Shown here: piece by piece, positions 49,685 through 57,815 of the stretch
Numbering within the stretch: position 1 is the first letter of the stretch
Layout: each line of letters begins with the position of its first letter
Assembly (NCBI GenBank): GCA_947624965.1
Contig: CANQMN010000002.1
Span: 103,486 to 167,485 of the forward strand
Length of the DNA stretch: 64,000 bases
DNA from: an uncultured Clostridia bacterium
Lineage (GTDB): Bacteria > Bacillota > Clostridia > Christensenellales > Borkfalkiaceae
Direction: 5' to 3'
Position numbers and translations under genes: made by a program
The notes under the pieces: generated by a model
Told to the model about the DNA's origin: nothing
The model's database searches: none
What the model saw: only the letters and a program-made list of their open reading frames with translations

Positions 49685-50886
49685 CCCGCCAGATAACCGG
49701 TCGAAAATGCGATTTGCAGGTTATATCCCCCCGTGTAGGCGTCCGCGTCCAACACTTCGCCGCAAAACCGCAGACCCCTTACAAGACGGCTCTCCATCGT
49801 TTTCGGATCGACTTCGGAGAGCGTTACGCCGCCCGAAGTTACGACCGCCTCCTCGTAGCCCCGCAGTCCCTTGGGGACCATCGGGAAATTTTTCAAGGAA
49901 AACGTAAGCCTTTTGCGCTCCTCGCGCGTTACGGCATTCGCCTGTTTTTCCGCCGAGACGCCCGCCCGCGCGAGCACGCACGGCACGAGCCCTGCGGGAA
50001 GCAGTCCGCGCATCACGTTCTTCATCTGCTCGTTTTTGCGCTCCGTGAGGTCGCGGACAAGTCTTGCGTCCAATTTCCCCTCGTCGAGCGCGGGCTTGAA
50101 ATCGAGCGAAAGCGTAAACTCTTCGATCGGCGCACGGTTGATCTCCGCCGAGAGAGACAGGACGAGCGGACCGGAGATCCCGTAATGCGTAAACAAGAGC
50201 TCACCCATGCGGGAAGAGACCGCTTTCCCGTTGCGCCGCGCCGTGAGTACGGCGTTTTTCAGGGAGATCCCCTGCGCTTCGGCGATCGGCTCCCTCAAAT
50301 CCAGCCCCGTCAGGGAGGGTCTGCAAGGCACGAGCGTGTGCCCGCACGCCTCCGCAAAGCGGTATCCGTCCCCCGTCGATCCCGTCGAGGGATAGGACAG
50401 CCCGCCCGTCGCGACGATGACCTGCTCGCACGCGTACGTATTCGACGGCGTCTCCACGCCGCAGACCGCGCCGTCCTCCGTGCAAATGCGGCTGACGCGG
50501 GTATTCAGGCAAATTTGCACGCCCGCCTCACAGCAGGCGCGTTCGAGCGTCTTTGTAACGTCGCTTGCGCGGTCGCTCGCGGGAAAAACGCGTCCGCCGC
50601 GCTCCACTTTGAGGGAGAGCCCCCGCTCCTCCATAAACGCCATCGTCTCCGCGGGCGGGAAGGCGTATGCCGCCCCTTTGAGAAACTTCGCGCCGCGGAC
50701 GACGTGGAGCAAAAACTCGTCGGGCGGACAGTCGTTCGTGAGATTGCATCTGCCCTTCCCGGTGAGATACAGCTTTTTTCCGAGCTTTTCGTTGCGCTCC
50801 AAAAGGAGAACGGCGTTGCCGTTCCTCGCGGCGGCATAAGCCGCCATCAATCCTGCCGCCCCACCGCCGACGACGATCACCCGCAT
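49669..50886 (-). CDS. NAD(P)/FAD-dependent oxidoreductase (HI0933/BaiN family)
   Basis: A 405-residue flavoprotein of unknown physiological substrate. It has the N-terminal FAD dinucleotide motif VIVVGGGAAGLMAAYAAARNG, the family block LGKKLYLTGKGRCNLTN, and the C-terminal TSGGVTLSEVDPKTMESRLVRGLRFCGEVLDADAYTGGYNLQIAFSTGYLAG. Start ATG 50886 has GAGGAGCG upstream. The order flavoprotein-cmk-plsC-ispH is common in Clostridia. Family members have been named from a bile-acid reductase, but that activity should not be assumed here. Confidence 0.9.
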   Translation of the reverse strand: MRVIVVGGGAAGLMAAYAAARNGNAVLLLERNEKLGKKLYLTGKGRCNLTNDCPPDEFLLHVVRGAKFLKGAAYAFPPAETMAFMEERGLSLKVERGGRVFPASDRASDVTKTLERACCEAGVQICLNTRVSRICTEDGAVCGVETPSNTYACEQVIVATGGLSYPSTGSTGDGYRFAEACGHTLVPCRPSLTGLDLREPIAEAQGISLKNAVLTARRNGKAVSSRMGELLFTHYGISGPLVLSLSAEINRAPIEEFTLSLDFKPALDEGKLDARLVRDLTERKNEQMKNVMRGLLPAGLVPCVLARAGVSAEKQANAVTREERKRLTFSLKNFPMVPKGLRGYEEAVVTSGGVTLSEVDPKTMESRLVRGLRFCGEVLDADAYTGGYNLQIAFSTGYLAGNSIK

Positions 50887-50903
50887 AGTCGCTCCTCGGG
50901 AAG

Positions 50904-50929
50904 AAAGCGAGGGCGCGCGCCCTCGCTTT
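50904..50929 (-). terminator. Palindromic hairpin between the decarboxylase operon and the flavoprotein gene
   Basis: A perfect 26-bp palindrome with arms AAAGCGAGGGCGC / GCGCCCTCGCTTT. Only TTTCTT follows on the - strand, so termination may be partial. Confidence 0.55.
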
Positions 50930-50947
50930 TCCGCATTTCTGTCTTGG

Positions 50948-52384
50948 TCAGACGGGATAGACGCCCGTCTTTGCGAGGTCGGTATCCACGCCCTCGCGTT
51001 GCGCTTTTCTCCACTTGAAAAAGGTCTCCGCGACTTCCGGGAAGGAAGCGTACGAAAGGACGTCCTCTTCCTGCGTGTAGTACCCCTTCTCCACGACTTC
51101 GGCTTTGAGTTTGTCGTATTCGGGCGCGAGGTCGTCCGCAAAGCGGTAAGTGATGGGTTTTTCCCCTTTGAGCACCTTCGCGGCGACTTCGGGATCGACG
51201 GGCATGGGGAGCTGTCCGTACTTGCCCGCGAAGAGGTCGCGCGTCTCCTTCGTAACCATCTTGTACCGCTCGCCCATGACGACGTTCATCACCGCCTGCG
51301 TGCCGACGATCTGCGAGGAAGGCGTAACGAGCGGCGGATAGCCGCAGTCCTTTCTCACATTGGGGACTTCGGCGAGCACTTCGGGAAGTTTTTCCTCCTT
51401 GCCCGCCTTTTTGAGCTGGTTCATGAGGTTGGAGAGCATGCCGCCCGGCACCTGATAGATGAGCGTATTCACATCCACCTGCCGCACTTTCGGGTTCAGA
51501 GAGCCCTCTTTTTCGAGTTCGGCGGCGACCTTTTTGAAGTGGTTTGCGATGGGAATGAGTTTGCCGAGATCGATGCCCGTGTCGTATTCTGTGCCCGCGA
51601 GCGTCGCGACGAGCGGCTCCGTCGCGGGTTGCGACGTCCCGTTCCCGAGCGGCGAGAGTGCCGTATCGACGATATCGACGCCCGCGCGGATCGCCATCAA
51701 ATTTACCATGTCGCCCGTGCCCGTCGTGTTGTGCGTGTGCAGGTGCAATTTGGTCTCGGGGCGAAGCTCCTTTTTGAGCGCGGTGACGAGCTCGTACGCC
51801 TGAAACGGCAGGAGAAGGTTCGCCATGTCCTTGATGCAGATGTTGTCCGCGCCCATGCTCTCGTACGTTTTGGCAAGCTTCACGAAATAATCGAGATCGT
51901 ACACGGGACCCGTCGTATAGGAGATCGCCGCCTCACAGATGCCGCGGACGGGATCGGTCGCATGGAGCTGTCCGCCGTACTTTTTGATCGCCTTCATCGA
52001 GGCTTCGATGTTGCGGGGATCGTTCAAAGCGTCGAACACGCGGATGACGCCGATGCCGTTTTCAAAGGACTTCTCGACGACTTTTTCCACGATATCGTCC
52101 GCATAGTTGCGGTACCCGAGAAGGTTTTGCCCGCGCAGAAGCATCTGGATGGGCGTCTTTTTGAGGTATTTGCGGAGGGTGCGAAGGCGTTCCCACGGAT
52201 CCTCATGCAAAAAGCGCATGCAGGAATCGAAGGTCGCGCCGCCCCATCCTTCGAGGGAATAGTACCCCACTTCGTCGAGTTGGGGCAAAACGGGGATCAT
52301 CTGCTCCGTGCGCATGCGCGTCGCCGCGTGCGACTGGTGCGCGTCGCGCAGGATGGTATCCATGATCATTACTTTTTTAGCCAT
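50948..52384 (-). CDS. oadA: Oxaloacetate decarboxylase alpha-type carboxyltransferase (5S-like), without biotin domain
   Basis: A 478-residue carboxyltransferase of the pyruvate carboxylase/OadA type that moves carboxyl groups between oxaloacetate/pyruvate and biotin. The metal-binding TIM barrel shows DTILRDAHQS, GGATFD, LLRGQNLLGYRNY, the LHLHTHNTTGTGDM metal histidines, and D-xx-DTALSPLGNGTSQPATE. The biotinyl domain that ends many OadA proteins is missing and is encoded separately at 53610-53963. It is the last gene of the operon. Confidence 0.93.
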   Translation of the reverse strand: MAKKVMIMDTILRDAHQSHAATRMRTEQMIPVLPQLDEVGYYSLEGWGGATFDSCMRFLHEDPWERLRTLRKYLKKTPIQMLLRGQNLLGYRNYADDIVEKVVEKSFENGIGVIRVFDALNDPRNIEASMKAIKKYGGQLHATDPVRGICEAAISYTTGPVYDLDYFVKLAKTYESMGADNICIKDMANLLLPFQAYELVTALKKELRPETKLHLHTHNTTGTGDMVNLMAIRAGVDIVDTALSPLGNGTSQPATEPLVATLAGTEYDTGIDLGKLIPIANHFKKVAAELEKEGSLNPKVRQVDVNTLIYQVPGGMLSNLMNQLKKAGKEEKLPEVLAEVPNVRKDCGYPPLVTPSSQIVGTQAVMNVVMGERYKMVTKETRDLFAGKYGQLPMPVDPEVAAKVLKGEKPITYRFADDLAPEYDKLKAEVVEKGYYTQEEDVLSYASFPEVAETFFKWRKAQREGVDTDLAKTGVYPV

Positions 52385-52399
52385 AATGTTACTCCTTAA

Positions 52400-53596
52400 C
52401 TAAAAGCAGGCGAGCAATACGCCCGCGGCGAGCGCAGAACCGATGACGCCCGCGACGTTGGGCCCCATTGCGTGCATGAGAAGATGGTTGGACGGGTCAG
52501 TCTCCCGCCCGACGTCCTCCGAGATGCGCGCCGCCATGGGCACAGCCGAGACGCCCGCAGAGCCTATGAGCGGGTTGATCTGCCCGTGCGTGAGTTTGCA
52601 CATGAGCTTCGCCATGAGAAGCCCGCCGATCGTGCCGAGATAGAACGCCACGACGCCGATGAGAATGATGCTCAAAGTATCCGTCGTGAGGAAGATGTCC
52701 CCCTTCGCCTTACAGCCGACGGCGATGCCGAGGAAGATGGTGATGGTGTTCATGAGCCCGTTCTGCGCCTGCGACGAGAGCCGTTCGACGACGCCCGAAA
52801 CGCGGAAGAGATTCCCGAGCATGAGCATACCGAGAAGCGGCACGGCGTCGGGGAGCAATAGTCCCACGACCAATGTTACCGCGATGGGAAAGATGATCTT
52901 TTCCACTTTGGAGACTTCGCGCAGGGGCTTCATGCGGATGGCACGCTCCTTCTTCGTCGTGAGAAGCCGCATAATTGGCTTTTGAATGACGGGAATGAGC
53001 GCCATATACGAGTACGCCGCAATGGCGATGATGGGCACGAGATGTTCGGCGAGCATTTTGGAAACGTAGATTGCCGTGGGGCCGTCCGCACCGCCGATAA
53101 TGGCGATCGCCGCCGCTTCCGCACCGCTGAAACCGAGCAAAATACCGCCAAACAAGGCAATAAAGATGCCGAGCTGCGCCGCCGCGCCGATGAGCATGGA
53201 CTTCGGGTTTGCGATGAGCGGACCGAAGTCCGTCATCGCGCCGATGCCGAGGAAGATGAGCGGCGGATAGATGACCTTATCCACGCCGTAGTAGAGATAC
53301 CACAGAAGCCCGCGGCTTCCCGCCTCGACCGCCTCGTAAGTATGCTCTGCTTCCGGCAATTCCGCCGGATACGTCCCCCACAAGATCTTCTCCGCCCCGG
53401 GAAGATTGATGAGGAACATGCCGAACGCGATGGGAAGAAGGAGCATGGGCTCGAACTTCTTGACGATGGCAAGGAACATCAGCACAAAGGAGATGAGCAG
53501 CATTACATAATTCTGCCACGACCCCTGCGAGAGCCCCATGGATTCCCACAGATTGGTAAAGATCCCGGGAATATCGATGAGCAAATTGCTTTGCAT
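52400..53596 (-). CDS. oadB: Na+-translocating decarboxylase beta subunit
   Basis: A 398-residue integral membrane protein with about nine to eleven helices. It decarboxylates carboxybiotin and exports Na+. The essential-aspartate segment is IIGGADGPTAIYVSK (about 166-180) and the second ion-path segment is GSAGVSAVPMAARISEDVGRETDPSNHLLMHAMGPNVAGVIGSALAAG near the C-terminus. It is generic to oxaloacetate, methylmalonyl-CoA and glutaconyl-CoA decarboxylases, so it does not by itself define the substrate. Confidence 0.94.
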   Translation of the reverse strand: MQSNLLIDIPGIFTNLWESMGLSQGSWQNYVMLLISFVLMFLAIVKKFEPMLLLPIAFGMFLINLPGAEKILWGTYPAELPEAEHTYEAVEAGSRGLLWYLYYGVDKVIYPPLIFLGIGAMTDFGPLIANPKSMLIGAAAQLGIFIALFGGILLGFSGAEAAAIAIIGGADGPTAIYVSKMLAEHLVPIIAIAAYSYMALIPVIQKPIMRLLTTKKERAIRMKPLREVSKVEKIIFPIAVTLVVGLLLPDAVPLLGMLMLGNLFRVSGVVERLSSQAQNGLMNTITIFLGIAVGCKAKGDIFLTTDTLSIILIGVVAFYLGTIGGLLMAKLMCKLTHGQINPLIGSAGVSAVPMAARISEDVGRETDPSNHLLMHAMGPNVAGVIGSALAAGVLLACF

Positions 53597-53609
53597 AACC
53601 CTCTCCGTC

Positions 53610-53963
53610 TCAACCGATCACGGCAAGCACCGTATCCGACTCCACGTTCGCGCCCTTTGCAACGCTGAACGTTACTTTGCCGTCGCAGGGGGCGGTGATG
53701 TCGTTGTCCATCTTCATCGCTTCGAGCACCAAAATGGGCTGGTCTTTCTTGACGGACGCACCGTTTGCAACGAGCAGATTTTTAATGAGCCCGGGGAACG
53801 GCGAAAGGACCTTCTCTCCCGCCGCGGCAGCCGCAGGCGCCGCAACTACCGTAGGCGCCGCCGCAACGGGCGCGGGCGCGGAAGGCGCGGACGCGGTCGC
53901 CCCTATTTCCTCTACGCCGACTTCGTATTTTTTCCCGTCTACCGTAACAATAAAATTTCGCAT
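53610..53963 (-). CDS. Biotin carboxyl carrier protein of the decarboxylase
   Basis: A 117-residue biotin carrier. A short N-terminal domain (MRNFIVTVDGKKYEVGVEEI), an Ala/Pro/Val-rich flexible linker (about 22-50) and a biotinyl domain with EAMKM, K84 being the biotinylation site. It carries carboxyl groups from the soluble carboxyltransferases to the membrane beta subunit. AGGAGAG precedes the ATG. Confidence 0.93.
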   Translation of the reverse strand: MRNFIVTVDGKKYEVGVEEIGATASAPSAPAPVAAAPTVVAAPAAAAAGEKVLSPFPGLIKNLLVANGASVKKDQPILVLEAMKMDNDITAPCDGKVTFSVAKGANVESDTVLAVIG

Positions 53964-53982
53964 AGATATCTCTCCTCGCTTC

Positions 53983-54306
53983 TTACAATTTTTTAATGCG
54001 CCGCACGATAAAATCGCACTGCACGTTTTCCTGTTCGCAATACGCGGTCAGCGCCGCCGTGATCGCGGCGACGACTTCGGGCGGGACGCCCTCTTCTTCC
54101 GAAGGGAGCTTTGCCGCGGCGGGCGCGGGCGGGACCGTTCTCTTGGTCTTCCCCCTTGCGTTCAACCTCTTCATCACCATGCCGAGCAATACAAAGAACA
54201 CGATCAAAAGCGCGATGCCCGCAAAGACAAAGGCGAACCCGAATACGGAATAAAACGCCCCTTCGCCGAGATCGATCTTGAACCATTCGTCCAGCAAATT
54301 CATCAT
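53983..54306 (-). CDS. oadG: Decarboxylase gamma subunit (OadG family)
   Basis: A 107-residue protein with one membrane helix (about 20-44, FGFAFVFAGIALLIVFFVLLGMV), a basic stretch, a Pro/Ala linker and a C-terminal helix ending in QCDFIVRRIKKL. OadG-type subunits anchor the soluble subunits to the beta subunit. Two consecutive ATG codons open the frame; either could be used. Confidence 0.85.
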   Translation of the reverse strand: MMNLLDEWFKIDLGEGAFYSVFGFAFVFAGIALLIVFFVLLGMVMKRLNARGKTKRTVPPAPAAAKLPSEEEGVPPEVVAAITAALTAYCEQENVQCDFIVRRIKKL

Positions 54307-54315
54307 ATCCGCGCC

Positions 54316-55671
54316 TCACTTCACGAGCGTCTGCAACGACGCGACGAGATATTGCTTTAAGAACTGCGGCTCGATCACATTGTCGAGATAGCCGCCCTTC
54401 GCCGCATCCACGGGGTCGCCGTGCTCCTCATGGTAGCGCGCCGCAAGGGCTTCCTTTTCTGTTTTATCGGCACCCGTGTACTCGATTTCCGCACCCGTTT
54501 CCTTTTGAAAGAGCGCAATGTGCGCGGTCGCGAGCGCGTAGGTATAATCGAACCCCGCCGACTTTGCCGCAAACAAACTGTACCCGAGCCCGACCGCGTC
54601 GCCCGTTACGACGGCGATCTTCGCCGTGTCGATCGCATCGAGCAGGGAGAGGTATTCGGCGATCTCTTTCAGAACGGGACCGTCGTTTTCCGCGAGGCTC
54701 TCCTCCATGCCCGCGCAATCTACAAAGGTAACGAAGGGAACGGCGTAACAGCAGGCAAATTCCGCAAATCCGCGGATCTTTTTCACCGCGGAGGCGGTGA
54801 TCTTCGCATGGTCGAACACGACGGCGGCAACGGCGACGCCCCCGATCCTGCCGAGCACCGTCTTGATCTCGGGAGAACCGTTCGCCCCGAACTCCACGCC
54901 GTTTTCGATGAGCGAGAGGATCGCCTTCGCATCGGCGCGCCGGTTCAGCGCGGGAACGGGCTCGTTGAGTTCCGCGTCGACGAGCGCAACGCTCAACAGA
55001 TCGGAAATTTTCGCAATGACCGCGCCCGCCTCCTTTTCGTTTTTGACGCGGACGGCGGGAAGCGCCGCGTGCGTCAGCGCGTCGTATCCCCCCACTTCGG
55101 TATTTTTGAGCGACTTCCCCGCCTTTGCGGAGAGCACGAAGGGCGAAGAGATGCAGAGAGCGCTCTGCTCCGTGAAAAATACGACGTCGCACACGGAGGC
55201 AAGCGCCGCGCTCGAACCGTATACTTCGCCGCAGACGACGGCATATTGCGGGACCGTCCCCTTCAACTGCGTCGCCTTCAAAAGGAGTTCGGCGATCCCC
55301 TCCAATACGTTGACGCCCTCGCCGACGCGCGCCCCCTGCGAATGGAGCAGATAGACGACGGGCGTATCGTTCTTTTCCGCCGCGTTCAGCGTCTTGGCGA
55401 TCTTCTCGCAGTTCGCCTTCGTCAAACCCCCGTAAGCGTCCGCATGATTTTGCGCGACAATATAAAAGGGATACCCGCCGATGGTGGCAAACCCCGTTAC
55501 CACGCCCTCGCCGTGCGTCCCTTCGCCGTACGAATCGCCCTCGGAAAAACTGAACGCCGCGAGCTCGACAAAACTCTTTTCGTCGCAGAGCGCCGCGATC
55601 GCGGCGCGCGCGTCCGCGCCCGCCTTTTCCAGCGCTTCTTTCCGTTGGCGCAACCTTTCGATCCTGTCCAT
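54316..55671 (-). CDS. Acyl-CoA carboxyltransferase (MmdA/12S-like, divergent)
   Basis: A 451-residue protein of the acyl-CoA carboxyltransferase superfamily (crotonase-like halves), as in methylmalonyl-CoA decarboxylase alpha or the transcarboxylase 12S subunit. Family features are MDRIERLRQRKEALEKAG, YIVAQNHADAYGGLTKANCEKI, HSQGARVGEGVNVL (usually SGGARIQEG) and the late VTGDAVGLGYSLFAAKSAGFDYTYA. It is about 60 residues shorter than MmdA and several loops are divergent, so the acyl-CoA substrate (methylmalonyl, malonyl or other) is uncertain. It is first in an operon that also encodes a pyruvate/oxaloacetate-type carboxyltransferase. Confidence 0.82.
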   Translation of the reverse strand: MDRIERLRQRKEALEKAGADARAAIAALCDEKSFVELAAFSFSEGDSYGEGTHGEGVVTGFATIGGYPFYIVAQNHADAYGGLTKANCEKIAKTLNAAEKNDTPVVYLLHSQGARVGEGVNVLEGIAELLLKATQLKGTVPQYAVVCGEVYGSSAALASVCDVVFFTEQSALCISSPFVLSAKAGKSLKNTEVGGYDALTHAALPAVRVKNEKEAGAVIAKISDLLSVALVDAELNEPVPALNRRADAKAILSLIENGVEFGANGSPEIKTVLGRIGGVAVAAVVFDHAKITASAVKKIRGFAEFACCYAVPFVTFVDCAGMEESLAENDGPVLKEIAEYLSLLDAIDTAKIAVVTGDAVGLGYSLFAAKSAGFDYTYALATAHIALFQKETGAEIEYTGADKTEKEALAARYHEEHGDPVDAAKGGYLDNVIEPQFLKQYLVASLQTLVK

Positions 55672-55713
55672 ATCAACCTCTCGTCGGAAAAAATCCGCTT
55701 TCTACCAAATATC

Positions 55714-55742
55714 ATTATACACGACCGCAGCGCAAAAAGCAA
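55714..55742 (-). promoter_or_regulatory. Promoter of the decarboxylase operon
   Basis: TTGCTT (55742-55737), a 17-nt spacer and TATAAT (55719-55714). A leader of about 35 nt has GAGAGG before the ATG. Confidence 0.8.
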
Positions 55743-55781
55743 GGGCTCGGGGACAATTCTGCCGAAAAATTTTTTGCGTTG

Positions 55782-55821
55782 AAAAACGGGGAGCCGCGCG
55801 TCCTCTTGGACGGGCTCCCCG
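55782..55821 (-). terminator. Terminator of the rnhA-VTT operon
   Basis: CGGGGAGCC (55787-55795) pairs with GGCTCCCCG (55813-55821), with an inner CGTCC/GGACG stem. TTTTT follows on the - strand. Confidence 0.85.
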
Positions 55822-55831
55822 ATGTCGTTCG

Positions 55832-56866
55832 CTATTTTCCTCCGTTCGGCGGATCCTCCCCCTTTTTGACGCCCTTCTCCACGATGGAGCCGTCGGGGTC
55901 CACGACCTGCAACGTAAATTCGTCTTTTTTCGTCTCCTCCTTCACGCGCGTTTCCCGATGAAATTTCTTTTCAAACCAGCCGAGAATGGCATCCGATTTG
56001 CGGTAGAGCACGACAAAGAGAATGATGACCGCGACCCCGAGAATTCCCCAGATGAGGAGCCCCCACCATGTGTCGAACGGAATGAGCGTGATGGAATAAC
56101 TCGTCGTGAATACGGCGAGCACGCGGGACACGAGGATGACGGCGAGGAAAAACCAGAGCGACATCGAGGAGAGCCCCGCCACGAAGCAGAGCACGTCGTC
56201 GGGGAACACGGGCAACAGGAACATCGCGGAAAGGAGCAGTTTGTCCTTCCCCTTAATTTTGTTCAGCCACTTTTCGAGGGTATCTTTCCCTATCATCCAG
56301 CCGACGACGCGATATCCCGCGTATCTGCCGATCAGAAACGCCACCAGAGAGCCGAGCACGATGCCGATCAAACTGTATATACTGCCGAGGAGCGGTCCGA
56401 ACAGCACGCTGCCCGCGACGACGGTAACGGTGCTCGGAATGGGGAGAACGACGACCTGCAAAAATTGGAGCGCGATGAAAAGCGCGGTCATCCACTTGCC
56501 CGAACGTTCGAGATACGCCTCGAACGCTCCCTCGTCGTTCATGATCTCGAAAAATCCCGTGGAGAGCAGAATATAAAACGCGACGGCGAAAAAGATCCCG
56601 AGGATATACGCCGTGATGCAAAACTTGTAGACGACTTCCTTTTTGAGAAAATAAAAGACGAGATCGACCGTAAACACGGCGGCGTTCACGATGCTCCCGC
56701 CGATGAGCGCAAGAAGATAAAACTCCTGCCGCCATTTGCCGTAAAAATAATGCAGGCAAAGAACGAGGAACACTTCAAACAGCACTGCCGCGATGACCGT
56801 ACATCCCACGTGCACGATCTTCGCGGCAAGCGCCCTGCGATCCCGTTGTTTTTCTCCTTCCGCCAT
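55832..56866 (-). CDS. TVP38/TMEM64 (VTT/SNARE-associated) family membrane protein
   Basis: A 344-residue inner-membrane protein. Three N-terminal helices (about 16-110) precede the VTT domain (about 130-265), with the re-entrant signatures VVVLPIPSTVTVVAGSVLFGP and LGSLVAFLIGRYAGYR, then PVFPDDVLCFVAGLS. The C-terminal 60 residues are charged and cytoplasmic. Relatives (DedA, TMEM41B/VMP1) act in lipid movement, but substrates of the bacterial YdjX/Z-type proteins are not firmly known. It starts 9 bp after rnhA. Confidence 0.85.
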   Translation of the reverse strand: MAEGEKQRDRRALAAKIVHVGCTVIAAVLFEVFLVLCLHYFYGKWRQEFYLLALIGGSIVNAAVFTVDLVFYFLKKEVVYKFCITAYILGIFFAVAFYILLSTGFFEIMNDEGAFEAYLERSGKWMTALFIALQFLQVVVLPIPSTVTVVAGSVLFGPLLGSIYSLIGIVLGSLVAFLIGRYAGYRVVGWMIGKDTLEKWLNKIKGKDKLLLSAMFLLPVFPDDVLCFVAGLSSMSLWFFLAVILVSRVLAVFTTSYSITLIPFDTWWGLLIWGILGVAVIILFVVLYRKSDAILGWFEKKFHRETRVKEETKKDEFTLQVVDPDGSIVEKGVKKGEDPPNGGK

Positions 56867-56875
56867 CTTCTTTTA

Positions 56876-57352
56876 TTATATACCTTCCGACCCGGAATTA
56901 TAAGCTGTCCGAAGCGCGGCGATCGCCGCGCGCGCCAGCTCGTCGCAACGGTTGTTGAGCTCGTTTTCCGCGTGCCCCTTCACCCAATGGAACTCCGCTT
57001 CGTGGATCCGCACGAGCGACAACAGCTCCCGCCACAGTTCCGCGTTGAGCACGGGCTTGCCGTCCGCCTTCTTCCAGCCGCTCTTTTCCCACGCGTAGAT
57101 CCAGCCTTTGAGGAAGGCGTTCACGGTATAGGACGAATCGCTGTAAATGTCCACTTTGCACGGATATTTCAGCTTTTTTAAGCCTTCGAGCACGGCGGTG
57201 AGCTCCATGCGATTGTTCGTCGTCTCCGCTTCCGCGCCCGAAAATTCCCCGCGGTGTTCGCCGTAGAGAAGTACGACGCCCCATCCCCCCACGCCGGGGT
57301 TGCCCGAGCACGCGCCGTCCGTATAGAGCGTGACCTGTTTTTTCCCGTTCAT
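56876..57352 (-). CDS. rnhA: Ribonuclease HI
   Basis: A 158-residue endonuclease that degrades the RNA of RNA-DNA hybrids. Metal-binding residues are D12 (YTDGACSGNPG), E50 (NRMELTA), D72 (YSDSSY) and the late aspartate in NRCDELAR; WVKGHAENELNN holds the catalytic histidine. The basic handle loop is present (KGWIYAWEKSGWKKADGKP). GGAGGAAA precedes the ATG. Confidence 0.96.
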   Translation of the reverse strand: MNGKKQVTLYTDGACSGNPGVGGWGVVLLYGEHRGEFSGAEAETTNNRMELTAVLEGLKKLKYPCKVDIYSDSSYTVNAFLKGWIYAWEKSGWKKADGKPVLNAELWRELLSLVRIHEAEFHWVKGHAENELNNRCDELARAAIAALRTAYNSGSEGI

Positions 57353-57445
57353 GCGAGGTTTTCCTCCGCCGACGGACCCATGCGGTCCGCGCGCCTGTTT
57401 TTCATTTCCGACCTGCCTTTTTTTGTTTTTACCGCCGAAAAATTC

Positions 57446-57474
57446 TTGACGGAACGCAAATAATATTATATAAT
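57446..57474 (+). promoter_or_regulatory. Promoter of tRNA-Trp
   Basis: TTGACG (57446-57451), a 17-nt spacer and TATAAT (57469-57474). The mature tRNA 5' end is 12 nt downstream. Confidence 0.85.
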
Positions 57475-57486
57475 GATGTACGTTTT

Positions 57487-57561
57487 AGGGGAGTAGTTCA
57501 ATGGTAGAGCAACGGTCTCCAAAACCGTCTGTTGCGTGTTCGAGTCGCGTCTCCCCTGCCA
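57487..57561 (+). tRNA. trnW: tRNA-Trp (anticodon CCA)
   Basis: The cloverleaf folds by eye. The acceptor AGGGGAG pairs with CTCCCCT. D arm GTTC/GAGC. The anticodon stem ACGGT/ACCGT holds the loop CTCCAAA with CCA. A 5-nt variable loop CTGTT follows. T arm GCGTG/CGCGT holds loop TTCGAGT. The discriminator is G and CCA is encoded. It is the only tRNA seen in the window. Its 3' end is duplicated 124 bp downstream. Confidence 0.93.
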
Positions 57562-57600
57562 AAACAGTTCGCGATCGTTTGATTGCGGGCTGTTTTGTTA
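57561..57600 (+). terminator. Terminator of tRNA-Trp
   Basis: AAAACAG (57561-57567) pairs with CTGTTTT (57590-57596) and encloses an inner CGCGATC/GATTGCG stem. Confidence 0.8.
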
Positions 57601-57684
57601 TGGTCGAGACCGAATCGAAAGATTTCGGGGTCCCCGAAATCTTTCCGAAGGAAAATCTCGGGGCAAAGGCGCGTCTCCCCTGAC

Positions 57685-57724
57685 AAAACAGTTCGCAATC
57701 GTTTGATTGCGGGCTGTTTTGTTA
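57685..57724 (+). terminator. Second copy of the tRNA-Trp terminator
   Basis: The same structure as the first copy, with a fully paired inner stem CGCAATC/GATTGCG. Confidence 0.75.
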
Positions 57725-57771
57725 TGATATGGATAGAAATCTTCGTGGCGCAAACGTCGCCTGACATGGCT

Positions 57772-57800
57772 ATTATAATGCAAAAACATGTGCGACGCAA
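57772..57800 (-). promoter_or_regulatory. Leftward promoter facing tRNA-Trp
   Basis: TTGCGT (57800-57795), a 17-nt spacer and TATAAT (57777-57772) on the - strand. It would transcribe antisense through the duplicated terminator and the tRNA. No believable gene follows. Confidence 0.45.
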
Positions 57801-57815
57801 GCGCTTTCGTCCGTT

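Larger units (their letters stand above)
57546..57726 (+). repeat. Direct duplication of the tRNA-Trp 3' end plus terminator
   Basis: A 57-nt unit, 57546-57602 (CGCGTCTCCCCTG, the last 13 bases of the tRNA before CCA, plus its terminator), recurs at 57670-57726 with two mismatches. The 67 bp between them contain a perfect palindrome (57617-57645) with 14-bp arms GAAAGATTTCGGGG / CCCCGAAATCTTTC. Between tRNA and dinB I see no other gene. Confidence 0.85.

Noticed and set aside
56881..56905. TATAAT sequences between rnhA and the VTT gene as a promoter
   Set aside because: No -35 at suitable spacing. The bases belong to the last rnhA codons and the gap is only 9 bp, so co-transcription is simpler.
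57498..57800. A 100-codon - strand frame over tRNA-Trp and its duplicated terminator
   Set aside because: It is translated from a tRNA and repeat sequence (its end is typical of mis-called tRNA-antisense proteins), has no homology I recognise, and its length comes from the duplication.
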